From: Arenimonas sp.
GTDB taxonomy: Bacteria > Pseudomonadota > Alphaproteobacteria > Rhizobiales > Rhizobiaceae
Direction: 5' to 3'
Length of the DNA stretch: 64,000 nt
Assembly: GCA_019459145.1 (NCBI GenBank)
Contig: JAIBEK010000055.1
Location: 35,383 to 99,382, forward strand
Shown: positions 35,150 to 44,509 of the stretch, piece after piece
How the letters are laid out: each line of letters begins with the position of its first letter
Numbering within the stretch: the stretch's first letter is position 1
Translations under genes and position numbers: made by a program
The notes under the pieces: model-generated
What the model was told of the DNA's origin: nothing
The model's input: only the letters and a program-made list of their open reading frames with translations
Databases searched by the model: none

Positions 35150-38100
35150 CTATCGGATGGTCACGGTGAACGGTCCGGCCACGGGGCCCGGCAGTCCGTC
35201 TGCGTTTTGTGGTTCGAGCCAGTAGTAGTAGGTACCCGCCGCCAGGCAGGTCGCGGTCTCTTCAAAGAGGACCGCGTTGTCCGCGGAGCCGACGAAATCG
35301 GCCAGGCCGACAAAGGCGAAGAAATTGTTGCCGGTGACAGCCTGGATGCGGTCGGAATAGGAGCCGTTTGCCGTCTGCGTGGTGCCGTTTCGCGCCGTGC
35401 CGCCGCCCAGTCGTGGAAAGACCGAGCCGGCGGTCACCCCCGAGAGCGTATAGGCGACGCGGTACCACTTGCCGCTCACCAGCGCGCAAGTCTGGTAGAG
35501 GCTTGAAGCCGTCCCGGCGGCATGGCTGGCGACGCCGCTGCCGATCGACCATCCGGTCCCGAGCGTCCAACTGGCGCCGCTGTCCATGTTGCCGTTGGCG
35601 ATCAGCGTCGATCGCGTCGTGTCGCCATCGGGGATGCTGTAGGAGCGCGACGGCAGGACGGCGAGCGGCGCGCCTACGGCATCGGTCGCCCGGTTGAGAA
35701 CCGTCGTCGCTGACCGGTAGAGCTGGACTTTTGTGGTGCGGGCATCGTCGCTCGTGGAGAAGGCAGCGACCGCGCCCCCGAGCAGCGCGCCGATCGAGAT
35801 CAGGGCCGGATCAAGTCCGCCCGGAATGTCGGCGTCGTCTTCGCCAACCGTGATCGTGACGATCGGTGTCACAGGACCGGCGACACCCACGGCCGACAGG
35901 GCAAATGCGCGGATCTCGACGACGGTGCCGCGCGTATAGCCGGTGATATCCAGTCCGCCATTGGCGACCGGAATGGTGACGGGTGTCCATGCGCCTGCGC
36001 CGGTTCGGTGTTCGATCGTGAACTGGGCGGTGGCGATCGGACCGGAGCCGGGCACCAGCGTTACCGAGATCAGGTTTTCGGTGTCAGTGCCGGCAAATCC
36101 GCTTTCGACGCTGGTGAAGCGCGGCGCCGGCGGCTGCAGAAGGTTGTCGTCGATCGGCGCGCCGACCCGGCCCGACCAGGCGGGCGGTACTTCGGCGTCC
36201 GTCAACCCGTCGATGATTGGCGCCGCATCGACCAGGCGGATCAGCGAGGAAAAGTCCTGGCCTGCTTCAATCCTCGTCACGACAAGGGCCAGGCTTTCGG
36301 TCGCCATCGGCCCGAAGTGAACAATTTCTCCGGCTGCGGGTGCAGCACCGGCCCCAGTCATGACCAACGCACGCCGCTCGCCTGGGTCGGTCACGACCGG
36401 CCGCACGGTCGATACACCGATCGTGTCCTCTTCATCGGCAAAGACGCGGAAGCGAATGCCGTAGGATCCGCCTTCATCCATCGAGACAATCTCGTCCAGC
36501 TCCACGAGATTATCGGATACCGACTTCACCCGGCCCGCCGTCTGGGTCCGCTCCAGCACATCGAACGAGCCCATGACGAGGTCGCCTCGGGTTGCGACAC
36601 GCGCCGGTCCGTCCTGCATGCAGGTATAGACATCCGGCCGGTGGATCGCCTCATACATGCGCCGGCGGGCCTCGACCCAGATCTCGTCAGGATCGGTCTT
36701 GCCCGGCAGTTCGAAAGCCTCGGTGAGATCGATTTCTCCCTCGTGTCCTGGCCACGGCACAATGCGTTCCGCCGGCTTGTAGTCGTTGGTCGCGTCGAGA
36801 AACTGCACCCTGAAGGCGTGCGGCGGATCGAAATAGGTTCGGCTCGCCTGGAACTGCCAGCTGTTGCGCGGATTGATATGGTCAACGACCAGGTCCTGAG
36901 GCCGGTCGACGACGACGCCCCATATGATCCCGTCATGACGTTGGGCCGCGCGGCCGGCGAGCGCGATTTCGGCCAGCACCTCCCGGAGCGTCGTCTCGCC
37001 TTCCAGAACGCGATCGTATTTGAGGTCATGAAGGGCACAGTAGTCGTGCCAGTCCTGCAGCTGATGAAGGTCGATCGCCGCGTCTGCCTGCGGCTTCGGA
37101 TTGGCATTCGATTGCAGCGCCCGGCGAAAGAGCGAGGCGGGATTGCTGGTCTCGCGCTCGACCCATCCAGCGGTACCGGCGTTCCAGTCGAGGCAGCGGC
37201 GCGAAGCCAGGGCGTTGAAGTTGTCGAGCTGGCCATTGAGCTGATAGGTCGCCTTGACGCGAAGCGCGACTAGCGCCAAGGGCTTCGACACGTTGAGCGG
37301 ATATTCCGGGCGGATCGTCTGCAGCGCCACCCAGGAGGAGCGCGCCTGCACCTTTGATGACGTCGCTTCGTCCGTCAGGCGGGTCAATCGGACCTCGTAG
37401 CGCCCGCGTGACGGAAACTCCCAGCTGTGCTGGCGATAGAGCCCTTCGAGCTTCTTGGCCGTGATGTCGAGGGTCGCGACTTCGGTCCATCCAGTGGCGC
37501 CGACCAGCCTATGCTCGATCAGGATGGAAACTGTGAAGTTGCGCGGCTTGCCCTCGTCGTTCATCCGCACAAGGCCTGCCGGGAACCCGATGATGACCGA
37601 GGCTCCTGAGGCATCGGCTCCGGTCGTGCGGACGACAGGCGTCTCGATTGCGTCGCCGGTGATGATGTTGCCCGCGTCGTCACGCGGTTTCGGCCGCGCC
37701 AGTTCGGCGCCGACATTCTCCTCGACCACCTGGGAGGAATAGAGGCTGATCGGAAGATCTCCTGGCAAGCCTTCGCGCACCTCGATTTCGACCTCGTCAT
37801 ATTCGCCGAGCGACGTGTCGCCGAGCCGGAAGTCCGTCAGGGAGAGCGGTCCATAGCCGAAGTTGAACAGGGCGCGGATGTACTGGATGTCGCCGACGAT
37901 CTCCGTATAGGACGGCGCGGCAAAGGGTGGCGCATAACGGATCTTGCCCATCACGTCCGGGACGACGCCATTCGGCTCATAGCGGTTCTGCCAGCCGGAG
38001 ATCGTGTAGGTGTCGTTGTTCTTCCGATCCTTCGGCTTTTGCGGAGGGATGAGCGCGTTAACGAGCATGCTTCCGAGGACCGACACGCCGAGACCGATCG

Positions 38101-38485
38101 CCCCGGAGACCAGTCCATAGCCCAGGGTGCCCGCCTGGAAGCCAAGGCCGAGAGCCCAGTATTGGCCAAGAGCCACCGCCGCGATCGACACGACGACCTG
38201 CAAGACCGCCGCCAGGCTTTCGTCCCCTGCGAGCAAGCGGATGACGATCCTCACTCCGGCCCGCGGACGGACGCGGTGCCAATGTTGCTGCTCGATGATT
38301 GTCACGCCGTTTTCGCTGACCAGCGCGACCCGGAACCGTGCAAGTTCCGCCTCTGCCGCATAGGGCAAGGCAACAGAGACGATCTGGGCGATGGTCAATC
38401 CGGCTGGCAGCTCGATATTGGCGCGCGCGGAGGCCGGATCGAGCTGCGGCGCGGTCAGGACGGAGAGTGTGCCGAGCCTGGTCAT
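35150..38485 (-). CDS. Tail tip / host-specificity protein J (TipJ-like)
   Basis: The 1,111-residue central tail tip protein has a conserved N-terminal region with a hydrophobic stretch (AALGQYWALGLGFQAG, near residues 92-145). It includes the PPQKPKDRKNNDTYTISG segment typical of phage J proteins. The middle is the gp27-like ring domain. The C-terminal third has fibronectin-like beta domains (APRFTSVESGFAGTD and RTGAGAWTPVTIPVANGG) and a carbohydrate-binding-like module. It closes the tube, and its tail end contacts the host. Its start overlaps the NlpC-like gene by four bases. Confidence 0.87.
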   Translation of the reverse strand: MTRLGTLSVLTAPQLDPASARANIELPAGLTIAQIVSVALPYAAEAELARFRVALVSENGVTIIEQQHWHRVRPRAGVRIVIRLLAGDESLAAVLQVVVSIAAVALGQYWALGLGFQAGTLGYGLVSGAIGLGVSVLGSMLVNALIPPQKPKDRKNNDTYTISGWQNRYEPNGVVPDVMGKIRYAPPFAAPSYTEIVGDIQYIRALFNFGYGPLSLTDFRLGDTSLGEYDEVEIEVREGLPGDLPISLYSSQVVEENVGAELARPKPRDDAGNIITGDAIETPVVRTTGADASGASVIIGFPAGLVRMNDEGKPRNFTVSILIEHRLVGATGWTEVATLDITAKKLEGLYRQHSWEFPSRGRYEVRLTRLTDEATSSKVQARSSWVALQTIRPEYPLNVSKPLALVALRVKATYQLNGQLDNFNALASRRCLDWNAGTAGWVERETSNPASLFRRALQSNANPKPQADAAIDLHQLQDWHDYCALHDLKYDRVLEGETTLREVLAEIALAGRAAQRHDGIIWGVVVDRPQDLVVDHINPRNSWQFQASRTYFDPPHAFRVQFLDATNDYKPAERIVPWPGHEGEIDLTEAFELPGKTDPDEIWVEARRRMYEAIHRPDVYTCMQDGPARVATRGDLVMGSFDVLERTQTAGRVKSVSDNLVELDEIVSMDEGGSYGIRFRVFADEEDTIGVSTVRPVVTDPGERRALVMTGAGAAPAAGEIVHFGPMATESLALVVTRIEAGQDFSSLIRLVDAAPIIDGLTDAEVPPAWSGRVGAPIDDNLLQPPAPRFTSVESGFAGTDTENLISVTLVPGSGPIATAQFTIEHRTGAGAWTPVTIPVANGGLDITGYTRGTVVEIRAFALSAVGVAGPVTPIVTITVGEDDADIPGGLDPALISIGALLGGAVAAFSTSDDARTTKVQLYRSATTVLNRATDAVGAPLAVLPSRSYSIPDGDTTRSTLIANGNMDSGASWTLGTGWSIGSGVASHAAGTASSLYQTCALVSGKWYRVAYTLSGVTAGSVFPRLGGGTARNGTTQTANGSYSDRIQAVTGNNFFAFVGLADFVGSADNAVLFEETATCLAAGTYYYWLEPQNADGLPGPVAGPFTVTIR

Positions 38486-38904
38486 CGCGCCACCCGCGAA
38501 GCCGTATCACAGTGCCGATAAAGACCCGTCAAACGGTCTTTGAGCGGAGCGACACTGAAGTTCTGGATCTTGGCCTGGTCGCTCGCCTGGACATGCAGGA
38601 CGAGTGTTTCGTTGACGACGACACCCACATGCGTGGCGTAGCGCCCCATGCGGAAAACGGCGATATCGAACGGCCGAGGTTCTGCCACCAGGGACCAGAC
38701 AGGGTCGGCGCTCTCACCCTCGACCAAGGCGGCGATCTCGCGGCGCTCGGCCAGGCTCGCATAGCACCCCACATAGGTCGGAAGCGTGATGCCGAGTTCG
38801 CGGCCATAGACCAGTACAGCGAGGCCCCAGCAATGGGCACCGTCTGGGCCGTAACCGAACTCGGCGTGCGGAATGCCGATATAGGATGCGCTCCAGTGGG
38901 TCAT
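38482..38904 (-). CDS. NlpC/P60-family tail peptidase
   Basis: The 140-residue tail protein has the papain-like catalytic cysteine in GAHCWGLAVLVYGRE (near residue 20) and the histidine in RYATHVGVVV (near 87). It probably cleaves peptidoglycan stem peptides during DNA entry and sits in the tail tip assembly, as lambda K does. The ATG at 38904 has GGAAGGGG upstream; the extended frame to 38967 is not supported. Confidence 0.85.
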   Translation of the reverse strand: MTHWSASYIGIPHAEFGYGPDGAHCWGLAVLVYGRELGITLPTYVGCYASLAERREIAALVEGESADPVWSLVAEPRPFDIAVFRMGRYATHVGVVVNETLVLHVQASDQAKIQNFSVAPLKDRLTGLYRHCDTASRVAR

Positions 38905-39020
38905 ACCGAGCCCCTTCCGAAGGTGAAGGGACTCATGCGATGGTTGCGCTGCTGATCGGCGCGGCAACGCCGGTCAGCACCTCTCATCACCCCGCCATGA
39001 ACGCACGAGGAGACAATCGA

Positions 39021-39437
39021 ATGAGCGATGACCATCCCCACTACGGCGGCAAGTCGAAAGCGCTTTTGAGCAAAGACGGAAGCCGGGCCATAGTAACGAT
39101 CGGCGCCGAACAGAAACAGGCAACCTTCTCCATTGATGCCGACATGATTGCTGTACTGATGGCCGAGCTGAGGAACCTTTCTGCGAAAGCCGAGGAGCGC
39201 AGACGCGGTATAGAGCCCTTTGCCGGACGGGATGGTGACACGTTGCTGCAGGCAGCGCTTCGACCGACCAACTACGGCGTGGGCAAAAGTCCGGATGGAA
39301 ATACCATTGGCGTGATGTTTCATGTCAGCGGCGCCCCCGAGACTTTCGCGCTGACGCCCGTGGAAGCGGCTGACATAGCGCGTCGGCTTCTCGCTGAAGT
39401 GGAAGGCCGTGGGATCGAGACTCCGAAACTGCAATGA
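39021..39437 (+). CDS. Plus-strand moron-like gene inside the tail module
   Basis: The 138-residue product starts MSDDHPHYGGKSKALLSKDG; an ACGAGGAGA ribosome-binding site precedes the ATG at 39021. It has an alternating beta-like first half, a charged helix (AELRNLSAKAEERRRG), then GVMFHVSGAPETFALTPVEA and a C-terminal helix. No family is recognised. It is the only convincing plus-strand gene in the visible prophage and interrupts an otherwise overlapping minus-strand operon, which is how morons (independently expressed cargo) appear. An in-frame GTG/ATG at 38886-38997 would lengthen it but lacks a site. Confidence 0.6.
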   Translation: MSDDHPHYGGKSKALLSKDGSRAIVTIGAEQKQATFSIDADMIAVLMAELRNLSAKAEERRRGIEPFAGRDGDTLLQAALRPTNYGVGKSPDGNTIGVMFHVSGAPETFALTPVEAADIARRLLAEVEGRGIETPKLQ

Positions 39438-39540
39438 CAGAGCGGAATTGAAACTTCACCCGCACATATTGGACGCCGACATCCACGAGGTCGTAGCCAT
39501 GCAGATCGCCCGCCTTGGGAATTGCGTAAAATTCGGTCAT
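39325..39540 (-). pseudogene. Small tail gene, probably split by the moron insertion
   Basis: An ATG at 39540 overlaps the preceding stop by four bases (ATGA) and opens a frame MTEFYAIPKAGDLHGYDLVD, then VGVQYVRVKF, which looks like a real phage protein. After about 33 residues it runs into the reverse complement of the plus-strand gene and ends at 39325 with arginine-rich, unnatural sequence. A short minus-strand remnant ending TGVAAPISSATIA at 38933, 28 bp before the NlpC start, could be its original C-terminus. The intact function is unknown. Confidence 0.4.
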
Positions 39541-40061
39541 CGGTGCAGCCCCGGAAAACGGTCTTTGGTCATGCGGTCGCGCGGGTAGTATTCGTCCTCG
39601 ATGTCCTCGCGCGAGAAGCCGAGTGTGATCTCGCCGGCATTGATGTCGTGGCTCATGATCTTCAGATCGCGCCACTCGGCCTCGACGACATTCGGCGTAT
39701 CGGCCAGCACCACAGCCATGTGGATGGTCGCTAGATTGGTAAATCCGCGCATCAGCTTGGCGATGTCGTTGGAGACGTTTTCGAGGATGATGTTTCCGGC
39801 CGCCGGCGCATCATCGAGATCCGAAGGCAGGATGGTGGACGCCAGAACGAACAGGAACGGTTCCGTCGCTGGATTGGCGCCGAGCCATGTCGAGCGCGTG
39901 CCGTACATCAACGGTTCCACCGACAGTCGTTCCGTATTGTCGGTTGACAGCCGCACCGGCGCATCCAGCACCGGATGCGTGATAGTGAAGAGGGCGACAT
40001 AAATCTCGGCCGTGCTTGAGGCATCCTGCGCGAGCCGTGCATTGAGCGACACCCGTCTCAT
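39537..40061 (-). CDS. Phage tail protein, DUF1833-like
   Basis: The 174-residue minor tail protein begins MRRVSLNARLAQDASSTAEI, followed by VALFTITHPVLDAPVRLSTD. FGYS-type beta segments follow, and the protein ends DEYYPRDRMTKDRFPGLHR. Its place between the tape measure and NlpC/TipJ genes, its size and the ITHP.L..P.RL core match the DUF1833 family of siphophage tail-tip components. It overlaps both neighbours by four bases (ATGA), so it is translated as part of the tail operon. Confidence 0.65.
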   Translation of the reverse strand: MRRVSLNARLAQDASSTAEIYVALFTITHPVLDAPVRLSTDNTERLSVEPLMYGTRSTWLGANPATEPFLFVLASTILPSDLDDAPAAGNIILENVSNDIAKLMRGFTNLATIHMAVVLADTPNVVEAEWRDLKIMSHDINAGEITLGFSREDIEDEYYPRDRMTKDRFPGLHR

Positions 40062-40480
40062 GGCATCACCATCACGGAAAAGGAGATCCGGAACTCGACG
40101 CCGACGATCGTAGAGGCCGGCAGCTGCTCACCGAACAGGCAGAGCCACCGCGCCGACATCAGGATCGGTTCGCCAGCTCCGGTCAGCAGCGGCGCACCCG
40201 TGGGGGTCAACAAGGGTATGCCGTCCGTCGTCGCGTCGGGCATCCAGAAGGGCAATGATCCCTGCTTCGTGAGATCCTTGCGGAAATTGTCGAAGACCGC
40301 CTTGTTGTTGCGATCAACCAGGATCGAGAGCGAGACAGCTTCGGGCACGCCCGAAAAGCGCCGCCGGTAACCGGGCGGCCCAGCTTCCGGGTTGCGCTTC
40401 AGCCGCGCTTCCATTGGCGTTTCCTGCCAGGTGTTGCGCTCGGGCCTGGGAAGTGTCGAGGGCCAGGATGGGACGGTCAT
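40058..40480 (-). CDS. Minor tail protein downstream of tape measure
   Basis: This 140-residue protein starts MTVPSWPSTLPRPERNTWQE and contains LSILVDRNNKAVFDNFRKDL with an aromatic W-C-L-F core. It occupies the position of distal-tail/tape-measure-adjacent proteins (lambda M-like). ATGA overlaps with the tape measure gene on one side and the DUF1833-like gene on the other show operon coupling. No enzymatic motif is visible. Confidence 0.55.
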   Translation of the reverse strand: MTVPSWPSTLPRPERNTWQETPMEARLKRNPEAGPPGYRRRFSGVPEAVSLSILVDRNNKAVFDNFRKDLTKQGSLPFWMPDATTDGIPLLTPTGAPLLTGAGEPILMSARWLCLFGEQLPASTIVGVEFRISFSVMVMP

Positions 40481-43400
40481 CGCGGGATCCCTCGCTGCCG
40501 TACCCCAAAATTCTGCGTCAGGGTCCGCGACGCCTTGCCACCCTTGACCCCCATGCCGTCGCCGACCGCATCGGAGAGCACATAGTGCTGCTGGCGTCCG
40601 CCTCGGCCGTCGGACTGCTCGCCCTGGTACTCGACCTTGGCCCCGGAGGAATAGTTGTGGAACACGTTGGTGACGCCGACGGAAGAAGATGACGCGGCAT
40701 TGTCGTTTCCAACCTTACGCGGCCAGGTCGTGCGCGATCCCACATAGCCACCGTCGGCGTAGCCCCGCAGAACGCCTTTGCGCAGGGCGTCCAGATTGCC
40801 GACGCCAATGCGCGCGGTCGAGGCAGCATCGAAGACATACTCCTTTTCGTGGACCAGGCCGGCAACGCGGGACGGGTCGCTGCCGCCGGTCGGGCCGCCC
40901 TTGTCGAAAAGCCCGGTGATCGTGCCGGTAGATGCGAGCGCCCATTGCGAACCACCGCCACCGAACAGCCCGCCGAACAAGCCGCCGAACAGGCCACCAC
41001 CATTTCCGCCGCCGTTGCCTCCCAGATTGATGTTGGAAAGAGCATTTCCGAACTTGTCGAAGCCGGTGCCAAGAACGCCGAGGCCTTGGGTGGCCGTGGC
41101 CGATGACCCGGACAGGGTCTTTAGAGCATCGGCCGCGCGAAGGCCCTGGCTTTCGATACCAGGCCACAAGGCCGCCTGTGCTGACGTCAGTCCGCCTTCC
41201 CAAGAGCCACCGGCCATGCCTTTGCCGGCAAGATCGAAGTGCATGGTGTCTAGCGCGCCATACTTGCCCTTCGCCCCGCCGAAATAGCCGCCCCAGCGGA
41301 ACTGGTCATTCAGCTCGGGGTACTTCTCCATCTGGATCTGACGGGCGGTCTGGGCGAAACGCTCGTACTGCCGGAAACTCGACGCATCCTGGTAGTTCCC
41401 CAGCATGCGGCCGGAGGCGAGATCCGTCAGCTGAACGTCGGTCGCCAGGCGCTGGCCATGGAAGCGGGGATCGCCCGGCCTGAAGCCGCTGATCGCATCG
41501 ACCTTGAAGCCAGGGAACTGCGATGCGGCCTGCTGGAGAATGTCCGTCAACCGCGTGTCGACGCCACCCTTGTAATTGCCGACGAAGCCGAGCGCACCGC
41601 CCGTCTGGGAGGCGTTGCCCGACAGGAAATCGCCAAGCGTGGTATTGGCCTGGAACGCCGCATTGTCGTTGCCGCCCAGCAGGTTCTTCACACCGCCAAG
41701 CAAACCGCCGGTCACCCCGCCATTGATCATCACCGTGCCGGCCGAAACCGTCATGGCGCCGACCGACTTGCCGAGGCCGGCCGTCGCATCGCCGCCCAGA
41801 CCGAGCAGCTTGGAGACGACGCCGCCGATCCCGCCTATATCGCCGAGCGTGCCGTAATCCGTGCCCAGCAGCGCGTTCTTCAGCGGGTTCTTCACGCCGA
41901 GTTCCAGGAAGGCGGCGGAGATGTCCTCGGTCACGCTCTTCAGAGCGCCCTTGACGTCGCCCTTCATCAGCCCGTCGATCATGCCGTCGATTGCGCCTTC
42001 GCCGGCGTCGCGGATCTCGCCCCAGGCTTCCGACTGCTTGCGTAGCTCGTTGGTCAGCTCGGAGATTGCCGAGGCGCGATCGCGGATCTGCTGGGCCTCC
42101 GCGCTGCTGGTATCGAGGCCCAATTGCCGGATTTGCTGCTCCGCCTGGAGTGCCGCCAAGATACGACGGCGCTGTTGCTCAGACGCGCCGACCAGCGAGA
42201 TCTCGGTCTGCAGTCTGAGGATCGTCTGATCCTGTTCGCGCAGGGCATTGATCGCGGCCATCCGCTGGGCGACCCGCCCGTATTCCGCAGCCTTCTGACG
42301 GATCATTTCAAGCTCGGCCTGGTCGATCGCCGTGCCGTTCCGCGCCGCTTCCGCCTTCAGCTCGGCCGTCAGGCGATACTCCATTCGCAGCCGCTCCTGC
42401 TCGGCCACCGTCTTGCCGATCAGCGAAAGCTCGAGCCTTTGCGCCGCCAGGGTATCTTCCAAGGCCCTGCGCCGCTGCTGTTGGGCCTGGACGCCCTCGC
42501 TGCCAAGGTCAATTTGCGTCGGCTTTCGCCGGGGAACAGGAACGTCTGTGATCAATCCGTCGCTATTGGTCACGGTCGGATCGATATTCGACAGCCGACG
42601 CCTGGCCGCTTCGTATTGCCGGGTCAACTCGCGCACCCCGGCCTCGGTCGATCCTGCGGGCCCGTCGAGCGCTTTGTTGAAGTCGCGGGTCAAGGCCTCC
42701 AGATCGGTCAGAGCCGGAACGCCGATCGAGCGCAGATTACGCATCGCATCAGAAAAGGACTTGACCCGAGCCTCCTGCTGGCTTGCCGCCTGACCGAGAC
42801 CATTAAAAACGCCAATCAGCGGTTCGAGCTTCGCCTGCGCATCCAGCCCTTCCTTTGCGCTTTCCCGCACACCCCTGGCGATCTCGCGAATGCTCTCGGG
42901 CGTAGCGGGATGGTTCTCGATCTCGATCACGGCCTCGATGTACGACTTCAGGTCCGGCTTTCCGGCCTTCGTCGACGCATCGAGCAATGCAATCGCCGAC
43001 TGAACATCCCCGATTATCTTTGTCAGGCCTCGGTATTCGCTGGCGGGCACATCCAGGAATGGGCTTCTGGCGTCATCGGCGGACGTCGACAGAACGCTCT
43101 TGTAGAGCGCGATCCGGTCCTTGTTCTCCTGCTCGATCAGCTTCCCGCGCTCGGCCGAGTATTCGCGGGCGCCAAGAACTGCATCGCCATAGGCTGCCCG
43201 TAGTCGGCGGATGTAGTCCTCATGATCCTCCAGCGCCTTGGACGCTTTATTGGCCTCTTCCGGAACCGACGTAAAATACTGGATCCCAGCCGCGGCCAGA
43301 CCGGTGACGGCAATGGTCGCCAGCGAAACAGGCGACAGGATCGAGGTGAAGGCGGCGAACAGCCCGGCCGCTGGCCGCTCCATACTCCCGAGGACGGCCG

Positions 43401-43998
43401 CCATCTGCGTGCCCTGTTGCAAGGCGATCTGGACTGGCGACATACCCATCGCAGCCGTTACGCCAATGTCCTGGAATTGTGCGGCAATATTGGACGTCTG
43501 GAAGGCGCCCGCATTTGCACCGCGCCCGACCGGAGCCGCAGCCGTCACGCTGTTGGCGTTGGCAGCGGCCTGTCGTAGTGCGGCGCCTCGTCCCTTGATC
43601 GCGTCGATCGAGGCCAGCGTCACCTGCCGCTCACGCGTGATCGCGGCCGTCATTTCGGCCGAGGTCAGCGCGCCCTGAGCGTGCGCGGTCTTGATGGCGG
43701 TGATCTCCGCCTTGTAGGCCCGGATGACGGAAAAGAGCGGATTGTACTTGGCCCGCAAATCGTCGAGCGACTTGCCCTGCATGGCCAGCGCACCCACCCA
43801 TTCGCGCGCCGACTGATTGGCAGCGCCGGAATTGAGCCCGACCGAGCTGTTGATCAGCGCCTGGAGCTTGGTCTGGGTGCGCTGTGCCTCCGTGCCGATC
43901 GCGGCGACCGCCTGCTGCGCCTGCACGCCTCCGGACTTCGCACCGGCCGCATCGATGTTGACGCCGATCGAGAGTTTGAGCGGGGTGACCATCAGCAT
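40477..43998 (-). CDS. Tail tape measure protein with embedded M15-type peptidase domain
   Basis: The 1,173-residue tape measure protein has an N-terminal TMP region (to about 260) with the hydrophobic patch SPVSLATIAVTGLAAAGIQY. Long alpha-helical coiled-coil stretches follow (450-690), with glycine-rich linkers. At residues about 836-925 is a peptidase-like module: DAISGFRPGDPRFHGQRLA (His near 842) and ALDTMHFDLAGKG (HxD near 918). This fits the zinc site of D-Ala-D-Ala carboxypeptidase/VanY-type M15 enzymes. The length implies a tail of roughly 170 nm by the usual 0.15 nm per residue. The ATG at 43992 is an equally good start. Confidence 0.88.
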   Translation of the reverse strand: MLMVTPLKLSIGVNIDAAGAKSGGVQAQQAVAAIGTEAQRTQTKLQALINSSVGLNSGAANQSAREWVGALAMQGKSLDDLRAKYNPLFSVIRAYKAEITAIKTAHAQGALTSAEMTAAITRERQVTLASIDAIKGRGAALRQAAANANSVTAAAPVGRGANAGAFQTSNIAAQFQDIGVTAAMGMSPVQIALQQGTQMAAVLGSMERPAAGLFAAFTSILSPVSLATIAVTGLAAAGIQYFTSVPEEANKASKALEDHEDYIRRLRAAYGDAVLGAREYSAERGKLIEQENKDRIALYKSVLSTSADDARSPFLDVPASEYRGLTKIIGDVQSAIALLDASTKAGKPDLKSYIEAVIEIENHPATPESIREIARGVRESAKEGLDAQAKLEPLIGVFNGLGQAASQQEARVKSFSDAMRNLRSIGVPALTDLEALTRDFNKALDGPAGSTEAGVRELTRQYEAARRRLSNIDPTVTNSDGLITDVPVPRRKPTQIDLGSEGVQAQQQRRRALEDTLAAQRLELSLIGKTVAEQERLRMEYRLTAELKAEAARNGTAIDQAELEMIRQKAAEYGRVAQRMAAINALREQDQTILRLQTEISLVGASEQQRRRILAALQAEQQIRQLGLDTSSAEAQQIRDRASAISELTNELRKQSEAWGEIRDAGEGAIDGMIDGLMKGDVKGALKSVTEDISAAFLELGVKNPLKNALLGTDYGTLGDIGGIGGVVSKLLGLGGDATAGLGKSVGAMTVSAGTVMINGGVTGGLLGGVKNLLGGNDNAAFQANTTLGDFLSGNASQTGGALGFVGNYKGGVDTRLTDILQQAASQFPGFKVDAISGFRPGDPRFHGQRLATDVQLTDLASGRMLGNYQDASSFRQYERFAQTARQIQMEKYPELNDQFRWGGYFGGAKGKYGALDTMHFDLAGKGMAGGSWEGGLTSAQAALWPGIESQGLRAADALKTLSGSSATATQGLGVLGTGFDKFGNALSNINLGGNGGGNGGGLFGGLFGGLFGGGGSQWALASTGTITGLFDKGGPTGGSDPSRVAGLVHEKEYVFDAASTARIGVGNLDALRKGVLRGYADGGYVGSRTTWPRKVGNDNAASSSSVGVTNVFHNYSSGAKVEYQGEQSDGRGGRQQHYVLSDAVGDGMGVKGGKASRTLTQNFGVRQRGIPR

Positions 43999-44066
43999 TC
44001 GCCCCCGTGGCTGACGGGGGCGCGGTCACTATGAGCGGTGTTATTGCCTTGCGAGATCATGGGGCG

Positions 44067-44113
44067 ACGATGCCCCGCGCGCGCGGTGCAAAACAGTCAC
44101 AAGGCTTTGTGGG
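44067..44113 (-). promoter_or_regulatory. Phage late promoter element A (before tape measure gene)
   Basis: On the minus strand, CCCACAAAGCCTTGTGACTG is followed by TTT (core 44092-44113). CATCGT then appears 18 nt after CTGTTT, and GCCCC follows. The CACAA/TTGTG dyad matches copies at 50746-50767 and 58271-58292. Predicted transcription starts near 44060, about 60 nt before the tape measure ATG. Confidence 0.65.
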
Positions 44114-44152
44114 GGATTGTGCGCAGCGATCGACCGGCACGGCCGAGGCTTA

Positions 44153-44509
44153 TCACGCGGCGTTCAGCACCTCAAGCGCGGCCTCTTCCATGGCCTGCAT
44201 GTCTTCGAACACATGAGTTGCGAAGCCGCGCCGGCGCAGGACGATGTCGACGGCGGTATAGTCGAGCCCGATCCAGGTGATCGCCGCCATGTGGCCGGCG
44301 GTGCGCCATTGGGTCTCGCAGGCAAGCCAGGCCATGAGACTCGGCCAGTTCCCCGCGAAGATGAGGATCGTGTCGTCGGGAGCGTCCGGCGGCGCAGTAA
44401 CACCCAGCTCCAGGTATTGCCGGCGGAGATCCTCGTCGATCGGTGCTGGCCGGCTGCGATCGGTCGACCCGGTCTTGGCGGCCGCCCAGGCGGCGGCGGC
44501 CGCTCTCAG
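44153..44509 (-). CDS. DUF1799-like tail chaperone extension (made by -1 frameshift)
   Basis: This minus-strand frame is open from beyond 44509 to the stop at 44153 and encodes a protein segment of the DUF1799 type. Its core is FAGNWPSLMAWLACETQWRT, followed by WIGLDYTAVDIVLRRRG. The segment from 44509 down to 44336 has no ATG, GTG or TTG codon in this frame, so it cannot start by itself before its conserved part. It is in the -1 frame relative to the upstream chaperone gene, with a GGGAAAC slippery site at 44509-44515. It therefore appears to be expressed as a G-GT-style fusion to the chaperone. Confidence 0.75.
   Translation of the reverse strand: MRAAAAAWAAAKTGSTDRSRPAPIDEDLRRQYLELGVTAPPDAPDDTILIFAGNWPSLMAWLACETQWRTAGHMAAITWIGLDYTAVDIVLRRRGFATHVFEDMQAMEEAALEVLNAA

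Noticed and set aside
38886..39020. Longer start for the plus-strand cargo gene
   Set aside because: The extension overlaps the NlpC ribosome-binding region and lacks its own site. AGGAGA directly before 39021 decides the start.
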